From positions 27,126,782-27,190,781 of the forward strand of contig NC_065535.1 of NCBI RefSeq assembly GCF_932294415.1: DNA of 64,000 nt, read 5' to 3'. Under the pieces are notes generated by a model that worked only from the letters and a program-made list of their open reading frames with translations, made no database searches and was not told where the DNA came from. Source of the DNA: Quercus robur (Eukaryota > Streptophyta > Magnoliopsida > Fagales > Fagaceae). The stretch's first letter is position 1; each line of letters begins with the position of its first letter. Both the position numbers and the translations under genes were made by a program. Below, piece after piece: positions 57,201 to 64,000 of the stretch.

Positions 57201-59190
57201 GAATCACCTTTTCACAACTATTTAAGCAAGAATTCACATCATCCTGGAGCCGCCCAGATACGCTATCTTTATCTGTAAGAATTGTTGCAGAAGAGGTCTT
57301 AATACTGGTTTCTTCAAAATTTAAATGCCTTTGCTTTCTGTGACGCAGCCAACTAAATGGCCTTGAACGCTTTCTAGACTTTGCTGCTATCTGATTTGAG
57401 CTTTCTTGAAGTTCCTCATTTGAATCCCCTTCAGTATTATTGGTACCAGTTCCAATAATTGGTGTAGCTTCTTCCAATAAAATCATTCGAAAACACCTGT
57501 TTCCATGAAGCCGACTAAATGATCCTGAACAACGCCTAACATTGGAGCCAACACAGTCTAATGAAGTTGATGGATCATCAACACCAGAAGAATTACTGAA
57601 CTTCTGTATTTCTAACATTGAGTTAGCATTGTCAACTAAAGCCCTTTTCTTGTTGGATCCTGAGAAAAGTTGGGACAAAATCACCATTAAGAAATGAGAT
57701 GTTATATATGACTGAACTATCTAATGCAAATACAATAACCACAAAAGCAAAAAGAATTAAGGACGACATGAAATGGGAAAGATCTATTAGAAATGAACGT
57801 CCACAAAATGATGGGAACAGGTCAGGTAAGAAAAGACCAAGAAAGAAGCAGACCTAAAGTCAGAAAGAGGCTACCAAGCAGAGGATTAAAGTATCAAAGA
57901 CTACGACAGTTACATTTTATCCCGTATCGAAGACTATTTTTTATTTATTTAAATTGTAAAATTGATGTGGTTGTGTGTAATTATCCGATTGTATTAGTGT
58001 TCTAATGTGAACATGGTCACATTAAATATATAATTTAAATTTAAAATCATTTGTATGCACCAACCATTAGTTCTACATTGGATATTTCAATAAACTTCAA
58101 TTTACCCATAAGGCTAAAATATTAACAAAGCATTTTGAAAAATTAGATGGTACTAATGGTGACGTGTGTGTAGTGACATTATTTTTCTGAAGTCCTATAC
58201 AAGGGAATTTTGATGCAACCAACAAATGTTTACAGAACTTGTACAAGTAGTGTTTAGAAAGTCTTCATTAGTCATTACCACATTTATCAAGTGAAGTAGG
58301 TTGATCCTGAGACTCCAATGTTTGGTTTGAAAAATCGAGGCATAAATCACTTATGGGAGGACCTGATACTTGATAATGCTTCTTACAAGGAACTGGCAAA
58401 AATATTGATGTGTACTTTAAAAGATAAAGCATGACATCATCCCCAACCTGCATAAATGCAAGTTTCACCTTATTTCAGTAATTAGTTCAAAAACCATAGT
58501 AAACATGGGTAGCCATTGATTTAGATGTTAGTTAAAGAAAAAAAAAAAAAAACAGAGAAGTACCCTTTGTAAGAGAAGACACCAAGCTGGAGAGCATAGA
58601 AGTTCCATAATGGGGGTTGAATGATTACTCTGTAAATAAACAAATGAGGATACCTACCGTAAAAATAAAAATAAAACCGCCAACCCCATTTGCCAAAAAA
58701 GGTTGATAGCAACGTAGTAAGCACAATAATAAGTAAAGAAAGAAAGAAAGCCTGCCTTATCATAACCATTGCAAATAACATTAGAGGACATGGGTTGCTC
58801 AGAAATCAGCATTTCAATGGTCCTTTGCACAATCTGAAAACATAATGAGTAAGTACAGTAAACTATTATTCTAAAGATTGAATGAGTGTGTGTAGTGTAG
58901 TGTATATAATGTAGGTAGATAAGAGAGAGAGAGAGAGAGAGAGAGACCTGAGATTGGGACCAGCGAGAGTGAGGGTTGAAATGCGAGAGAGGAGGCGCAT
59001 TTTCAGAGACCACAAGGAAGCATTGATTCAAGAGCTTCCGGTACTGTAGGGGGTCCTTGTCTCTCACCAATAACGACATTGCTTTTTCGGAAGAAGGCAG
59101 CAGCGATTCGATTGTGCTCTCCAGACTCTGCGCGCGCTTGCGGAATAGCCGCCATAGAACCTCCGGAACCCTCTTCCGTTTCTTACCCAT
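48287..59190 (-). CDS. TERT: Telomerase reverse transcriptase, complete, 12 exons, 1,250 aa
   Basis: Exons join in frame: 59190-58948, 58833-58756, 58629-58564, 58447-58279, 57659-57178, 56121-56001, 55708-55567, 54928-54796, 54454-53234, 50220-49673, 49065-48793, 48563-48287. They total 3,753 nt ending in TAA, with the same exon number as Arabidopsis TERT. The start M-G-K-K-R-K-R-V-P-E-V-L-W-R-L-F is the conserved plant N-terminus. The T motif (F-Y-V-T-E...Y-Y-R-K-S-V-W) is near residue 640 and RT motif 1 (L-R-P-K-G-N-G-M-R) near 697. Motif A (S-D-V-R-K-A-F-D-S) has its catalytic Asp at about 810, motif B' G-I-P-Q-G is at about 921-925, motif C (F-I-D-D-F-L-F) has its Asp pair at about 986-987, and motifs D and E follow. 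All catalytic aspartates are present. The enzyme copies its RNA template to extend chromosome ends in dividing cells. All introns are GT-AG except intron 2, which appears to be GC-AG. Intron 9 is the longest (3.0 kb) and holds a MITE and a fold-back element. Confidence 0.96.
49300..49402 (-). mobile_element. tRNA-derived SINE in TERT intron 10, TSD TATACATCAATA
   Basis: On the minus strand it reads ...agagccatgtgctcaactgg (box A side) then cttgggttcaaatccc (box B) and ends in a T-interrupted A tail. A perfect 12-bp duplication TATACATCAATA flanks it (49288-49299, 49403-49414). It is short, 103 bp, and oriented with the gene. Confidence 0.85.
50389..50589. mobile_element. ~200-bp PIF/Harbinger-type MITE in TERT intron 9, TSD TTA
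   Basis: It begins GGTTGTGTTTGCCA and ends CCCAAATAGACTC, flanked by TTA (50386-50388, 50590-50592), 201 bp. Internally it repeats tactattcatg(g/a)gtc twice. Size and ends match the copies at 11924-12125 and 12862-13060. Confidence 0.75.
52150..52566. mobile_element. Fold-back element in TERT intron 9, arms ~125 bp
   Basis: The left arm (acacttttggcccttgaag, tttcaaaattttcattttgg, ttttcatattgaccttacca, ttagtaatct) is matched in inverted order by 52430-52566 (agattactaaaggaa, ggccaatatgaaaac, ccaaaataaaaattttgaaa, ttgaagaccaaaagt). Long arms and a ~150-base spacer give it a large stem-loop potential. It is non-coding. Confidence 0.8.
52590..52700 (-). mobile_element. Degenerate SINE fragment in TERT intron 9
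   Basis: On the minus strand, gagctctagttcaaatgacac and gggtgaggttgtgggtacaa resemble box A and box B segments of a tRNA-derived SINE. The fragment at 57055-57145 shares the gctctag(t/c)tca and ggagggtgag phrases. Confidence 0.5.
57055..57145 (-). mobile_element. Degenerate SINE fragment in TERT intron 5
   Basis: On the minus strand, ttagctctagctcaatggca (box A-like), tggagggtgagtttgagag and agttcaaggctc (box B-like) occur in order. It lies about 35 bases downstream of the exon 5 donor. Confidence 0.55.
58922..58946. repeat. (GA)n microsatellite at the TERT exon 1 donor
   Basis: The run begins one base after the donor GT and extends for about 12 dinucleotides. On the coding strand the intron therefore starts GTCTCTCTCTC. 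Confidence 0.93.
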
Positions 59191-59560
59191 TTTTTTACCA
59201 ACACCAACACCAAAATCAAAAGAGAAGCAAATATTTTTTATGCTTGCCGCTTCACTGCCTCAAATTCAAATCAAATGTAATAGGTAAAGTATTTCAATCT
59301 TACCTTTTAACTCCATCCATCCTAGTTACTCTTATTATGTCGACTAATAATTAATAAAGACACCCATTAATATTTTTAAACGTTTTTTATATTTCCCATA
59401 AAAGTCGTATTAAAATTATCCTTTATTAATATTTGCTCTAAGGTATTTTTTTAAAAAAAATAAAAAATTACTTTAAGGACATTCGTTAACACGACCTATA
59501 TTATTTTAGTATGTAATTAAATAATTTTTTATTTTAATTTCAAAAGAAAAATTCTTAGTT
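59191..59560. other. TERT upstream region
   Basis: It should contain the TERT 5' UTR and promoter. AT-rich; there is a taataaat-type stretch but no TATA element that I can assign with confidence, and no telomere-repeat (TTTAGGG) box. Confidence 0.4.
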
Positions 59561-59564
59561 ATTT

Positions 59565-59690
59565 TCAGAATATAGTGAAATGGTGTTTCTTCCTCTTATA
59601 TTCATGGTGGACTCGTCATGAATATAAGAGGAGAGAGCATCATTTTCTATGCTCCAAGAGTACTTCAGAATTACTCATTTCAAAACCCTA
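59565..59690. mobile_element. Small fold-back MITE upstream of TERT
   Basis: A central inverted pair cctcttatattcatg / catgaatataagagg lies inside weaker outer inverted ends (attcttagttattttcag / gagtacttcagaattact). The same family as 20010-20135. Confidence 0.65.
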
Positions 59691-60549
59691 CAATAATTAT
59701 AATGATTATCAATAATTTATTTACAAGAAAATACCAATATGTTTAACAAATTATATAACATAACAATATTTGAAAAATTGCTCCAAGTTCGTTTGAACAT
59801 TTCAAACAAAAATAAAAGGTTTCAACCTTTCAATAAAAAAGATCTTAATCTCATGAGAGCTATTATTAATTTTTTTTTAAAGAAAAAAAAAAAGAAAAGT
59901 TAACGAATGTCATAAGACATTGGTTTAGAGAATATTTTTAAAAGATTTTTTTGAGAAAATAAAAAAGTAATTGATTTTTTTTACAATTTTTTTTTTTATT
60001 TTCCTATCAAAGTGGTATCAAAACTTTTCTAAATTTTTTTATTAACAAATACCATAAAAGCACCCATTAACTGAACACTAAGGAAAAAAAAAAAAACTCA
60101 TTTCCCAAAAATCAAATCCTCAACCCAAAGTGTCAATTTCTCTTCCCCCTTCAAATAGAGAAATGTTAGGGATATACTTATTCTCGTGATTGGGGATCGA
60201 CATGGCAGTAGCTAATGATGGTGGTTGGCCATTGGAGACCGGGACGTTAGTGGGGGATGGTGGTGGTGGTTGTGTGGCAGATAGTAGGGGTAGGGGGTGG
60301 AAGTTAGGTTGATAAGTTTTAGCTGTGAAGCTAAAAATGGTTTATGAAAAATGAAAGAGTAAACTAATTATTGTTGTAAGTGCCTTCATTTTACGGTCAA
60401 TAGGAAAAAAAAAAATTAAGTTGACAACCATTTTTAGTCTCACAAAACACCTATAAATGTGGAAAATATTTTCAAAAATCAATTTTCGTTGAACCAAACA
60501 CACCCTTAAACTAAAATAATACCACATCAGTTGTATCAAAATCTAATAA
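59691..60549. other. Intergenic, no feature recognised
   Basis: AT-rich with A and T runs; a short G-rich patch (ggtggtggtggtt, 60215-60300). No coding sequence. Confidence 0.5.
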
Positions 60550-61165
60550 TGTTGGAAAAATAATAGTGAATAAACAAGTTTGATACAACAAAAAATATCC
60601 CAAATAATTAGCAAGAATGTAAATAAGTAATACTAATATAAATTTAAGTAAAATTAGGAACAATCTCATAGTACTATAGAATCACACAAAGAGCGTTGTT
60701 CTTAAAAGTTGATTCGTGCCACCCAAAGTAAAACTTGGTGCGATTGGTTCTCTTGGCCAAACAACCCCCAGGATTAGACTATAACGTCAATCTTTGTGAT
60801 GTATGCACTTCCACTCACAAAAGGTTTAAGGACAACCCTCTATTGCCTTTCCTTTGAACAAATATTCTTGTAGAAAAATTATGTGGGAGAGAAAGATAGT
60901 AGACTTGTGTATATCTAAAATATAGAGTAGTAAAAAGACCCTTTAGAAAATGTGTTATAATGAGTATTATATAGGCTACTTATGAAAATAATAGTTTATA
61001 GTTATTGGTTACTGATAACCCTTAAAAGCCCAATGGCTATATTATCAATTATTGCTTAATGGCTATTTTTCTCATAATTGTCTAACGACTATTTTACTCA
61101 TAAATTTCCAACGGCTAGAAAATAAATAAGAATAAAAGTGTTTGGAACACACATCCACATCAACA
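60550..61165 (-). repeat. 3' LTR of the copia element (616 bp)
   Basis: The minus strand begins TGTTGATGTGG and ends TTTTTCCAACA. The purine tract TGTGGGGGAT directly precedes it (61166-61175). The partner LTR is outside the window. Confidence 0.8.
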
Positions 61166-61477
61166 ATCCCCCACATGTTACAAACACAAAATAGGAAAGG
61201 CAAGCAACTAAAGAAAGCATGCAGCAATATGGCACCAGAAGATTTTAACCATACATAGGATTAATAAGTAGGAACTAAAAGACATTGGTAGAGTTAAAAC
61301 TCTTTTAACCAAGCTATTAGTAAACCAAACTTACCACCCACATAACTTTCTTTATCAAGGTTGTTCTTAAGTGGGTTGGCGCCTTATCCATGTCATGCGC
61401 CACTAGGTTTCTTGAGAGCTCTAGAGACCTACTCAAAAAGTCTCATAGGAAGCAGCACAACTTCCATTGCATACATA

Positions 61478-61690
61478 GGTGGCATCCATCAAGAGTGCAT
61501 GTAGAACACCTCATCCCAACAGGTAGGGAGTATGGATCCATTAAGAGCCTAAAGCTCAACCTCTAATAATCTGTAACTTAGTTGGTGGCATCCATCAAGA
61601 GTGCATGCAGATACACCCCATCCCAACAGGTAGGGATATGGATCCATTAAGAGCCTAAAGCTTAACCTCACCAAATTCTGCAACTTAGCA
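61478..61690. repeat. Tandem duplication, period 106, inside the copia element
   Basis: Two units begin ggtggcatccatcaagag at 61478 and 61584 and share atcccaacaggtaggga and atggatccattaagagcc. Confidence 0.9.
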
Positions 61691-61942
61691 TTGTCTCACA
61701 CCATAGGGATTGACTCATCACTAATCTTACCGAGATACCGGAAAACACATAACAAATGACAGTGCCCGTGGACCACTAATGACCTCTGCCCATTTAACCT
61801 CTTTCGTGGAATCATCCATCATAGAGGTTAGGCATGCCATAGTGTCGCAACTTGGGTATCAATCCAATCCCCTTAGATGTCTCATTTACCAGCCTTCTTA
61901 CTAGTGGTTTGGTCAAAGGATCGGCCAAGTTCCTTTTAAACC

Positions 61943-62096
61943 TTTCACAAAGTCCAATGACATAATATCATTATCAATAAGATGTCTCAGCCTCAATTGA
62001 ATATGTTGACTTTTCCCATTTCACAAAGTCCAATGACATAACATCATTATTAATAAGCTGCCTTAGCCTCAATTGGATATGACGACTTTTTCCATT
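61943..62096. repeat. Tandem duplication, period 76, in the copia RNase H 3' end
   Basis: Two units begin tttcacaaagtccaatgac at 61943 and 62019, each continuing ataa(t/c)atcattat(c/t)aataag. The duplication lies at the end of the RNase H frame and adds repeated codons there. Confidence 0.9.
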
Positions 62097-63340
62097 ATAA
62101 ACTTTGCTCTTAACACGTGTTATGGCAATCTGGCAATCATAAGGAAAGCAAACAGAGACAATAGAGTTAGTAAAATGAGGCATATCAATTAATATACTCC
62201 TAAGCCATATAGCTCTAGACCGAGCCTTCTCTAAGGCCACTAACTCTGTTTCCATATTAAATCTCACTATGCAAGTCTTCTTGGATGACTTCCAAGAAAC
62301 AGCCCTTCCAGCTAGTGTGAACACATATCCACTAGTGGGCTTTACATAATCTGTATCAGAAATCTAATTAGCATTACAATATCCTTTTAAAACAACAAGA
62401 TAACCACAAATATGACAAAAAATAAAATAAAATAAAAAATCCCATTTGAATGTATCAATAATATAGATATTGTATCCCAATGCTCAACACTAGGACTATG
62501 AGTATATCTACTCAATCTACCAACAGCATATGCAATATCAGGACGAGTACAATTTGTCAAAAACATTAAACTACCAATAATTTGTGCATATTTATCTTGT
62601 GAAACACTATTACCACGATTTTTGACCAAATGCACCTTTAAGTCATACATAATAGAAATAGGTCACATATCAAAGTGTTTAAATTTTTTAAGAATTTTCT
62701 CCACATAATGAGATTGTGATAGCATAATGCAATCATTGTCCCTAAGGATCTTAATGCCCAAAATAACATTTGTCTCACCTAAATCTTTCATATCAAATTT
62801 AGAGGCAAGAAAACTTTTAGTATCATGCACAACATTATGGCTAGTTCCAAATATAAGCAAGTCATCAACATATAAACAAATAATGACACCTTCATTATTA
62901 TAAAACTTATTATATATGCATTTATCCTCATGACCATAAATCACAAATTCATGTGTAAGCATCATATATCAAAATTTCCATGTCATTGTATAGATGCTTG
63001 TTTTAATCCATATAAGATTTAACCAATTCACAAACTTTATGTTATTGTCCAAGGACAACACAACTCTCGGGTTGCTCCATATAATTTTTTTTTTCCTAAT
63101 TCACCTATTAGAAAAACAATTTTAACATCCATATGATATATAATAGGTTTGTAAATGATACAATGACAAACAACATTCTTATAGATGCAATTCTATTAAA
63201 CGAATAATAAGTATCAAATAATCAACATGATATTTTGCTTATAACCTTTAGTTACCGAGTATGCCTTATACTTATCTATGATCTCATTCGGTTATAATTT
63301 TCTTTTAGAAACCCACTTGTAACCATACAATTTTGTTTTA
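61974..63340 (-). pseudogene. Copia reverse transcriptase and RNase H (decayed)
   Basis: On the minus strand, near 63330-63230, a G-Y-K-W-V-(S)-K-R-K block marks the start of the copia RT domain. 62965-62663 holds the catalytic L-Y-V-D-D-L-L-I-F and the K-F-D-M-K-D-L-G-E segment. 62650-62387 holds Y-A-Q-I-I-G-S-L-M-F-L and R-P-D-I-A-Y-A-V-G. 62324-61974 holds RNase H-like S-W-K-S-S-K-K-T with E-L-V-A-L-E, a decayed form of the usual E-A-E-Y/F block, and N-G-K-S-R-H-I. The frame is broken between each piece. The RT active-site Y-V-D-D is intact, but the gene as a whole cannot make a full enzyme. Confidence 0.9.
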
Positions 63341-64000
63341 AACACCCACTTAAAACTAATAGGCTTAACCTTCAGTGGAAGCTCAACTCATTCCAAGTGT
63401 GATTAGATATAATCTAATAATTTGTTAAAAGCCTCAAACTATAATGATGCATCAACAAATTTAATTGTATCATAATAACTTACATGTTCATCTTCAACAA
63501 TATAGGTAAAAAAATTGTTACTGTAACTCTTTTTTCTCCCTAGTTCGCTTACTCCTTTTCAATTCTTGCACATCACAACAAAATCATTAAAAGTATCAAT
63601 AGGTTCATGAAACATATTTTCCTTTTTTTTCAAAAGAATCTCATACTTAAAGAAAGTATTTTTAAGATTCAACAATAGTATTAAATTCTAAATACATCAC
63701 TATTGATGAAGATAATTCCATATCATGAACTATAACAAAGATAACCAATAAACTCATAATCACATATTTAAGAATCAAGTTTCCTCTTTATAGGTTCATG
63801 TAGCATGACCTTAGGCAAGTATCCCCACACTTTGAGGTATTCTCCTTTTAGATTTGGGTAATATCTTAGCCAACCACCCTCACAATTCAAGGTATACCAA
63901 GTTAGGCTTATGCCATTCTCAACTTCATTTTATATTTTATAAAAATTTCCAAAACTTCATCTTTGGTTCATAATAAACAAAGCTAAGTAAATATAGAATG

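Larger units (their letters stand above)
60550..64000 (-). mobile_element. 3' part of a decayed Ty1/copia retrotransposon, runs off the window
   Basis: On the minus strand the order is reverse transcriptase pieces (63330-62390), RNase H (62324-61974), a non-coding stretch with two local duplications, a purine tract, then the 3' LTR. That is the copia order (RT-RNase H last). The upstream part (integrase, gag, 5' LTR) would lie beyond 64000. Many stops and frameshifts show it is inactive. Confidence 0.88.

Overview
This window is nuclear DNA from a flowering plant, most likely a woody eudicot. Fagales (oak, chestnut or beech) is my guess, from a familiar SINE type and the general repeat style; no single sequence proves it. 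It is AT-rich, intron-rich and dominated by transposable elements. Only three host genes are supported. They are a bHLH transcription factor on the minus strand (exons 4007-4994, 3' end not found in the window), a small single-exon membrane protein on the plus strand (17157-17504), and a complete 12-exon telomerase reverse transcriptase, TERT, on the minus strand (48287-59190, 1,250 codons by my splice model).

Layout. 1-3.1 kb holds a LINE remnant, probably inside the last visible intron of the bHLH gene. 5-17 kb is intergenic and carries several MITEs with target-site duplications (TSDs). These include a 748-bp hAT-type element filled with a 21-bp hairpin repeat, a Mutator-type MITE and ~200-bp PIF/Harbinger-type MITEs. 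18-20 kb holds a longer element with gene-like contents, a U2 snRNA pseudogene fragment next to a SINE-like sequence, and further MITEs. 20.1-29.9 kb is a decayed minus-strand Ty3/gypsy chromovirus. Two later LTR insertions, each with its own 5-bp TSD, cut it into three pieces: one of 3.8 kb (21995-25816) and one of 1.1 kb (27132-28229). 29.9-31.2 kb is the 3' end of another LTR element whose interior contains a fragment of a host PHD-finger gene.

31266-39509 is a nearly intact 8.2-kb LTR element with TSD CCTAT. It has LTRs, tRNA-Met primer site, polypurine tract and a full-length 656-aa Ty1/copia gag, but no protease, integrase, reverse transcriptase or RNase H. Where pol should be it carries a second ORF that resembles the 'putative plant transposon protein' family. 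This is the most unusual system in the window: a gag-only (TR-GAG-like) element with a foreign second gene.

39.5-48 kb is intergenic, with SINEs, a 30-bp GC-rich minisatellite split by a fold-back sequence, and a 420-bp solo LTR. 48.3-59.2 kb is TERT, whose introns hold a SINE, a Harbinger-type MITE and a fold-back element. 60.5-64 kb is the 3' part of a decayed Ty1/copia element on the minus strand.

The host genes show no functional link to one another. The main story is nested transposition around them. All calls come from reading the sequence; no database search was run.
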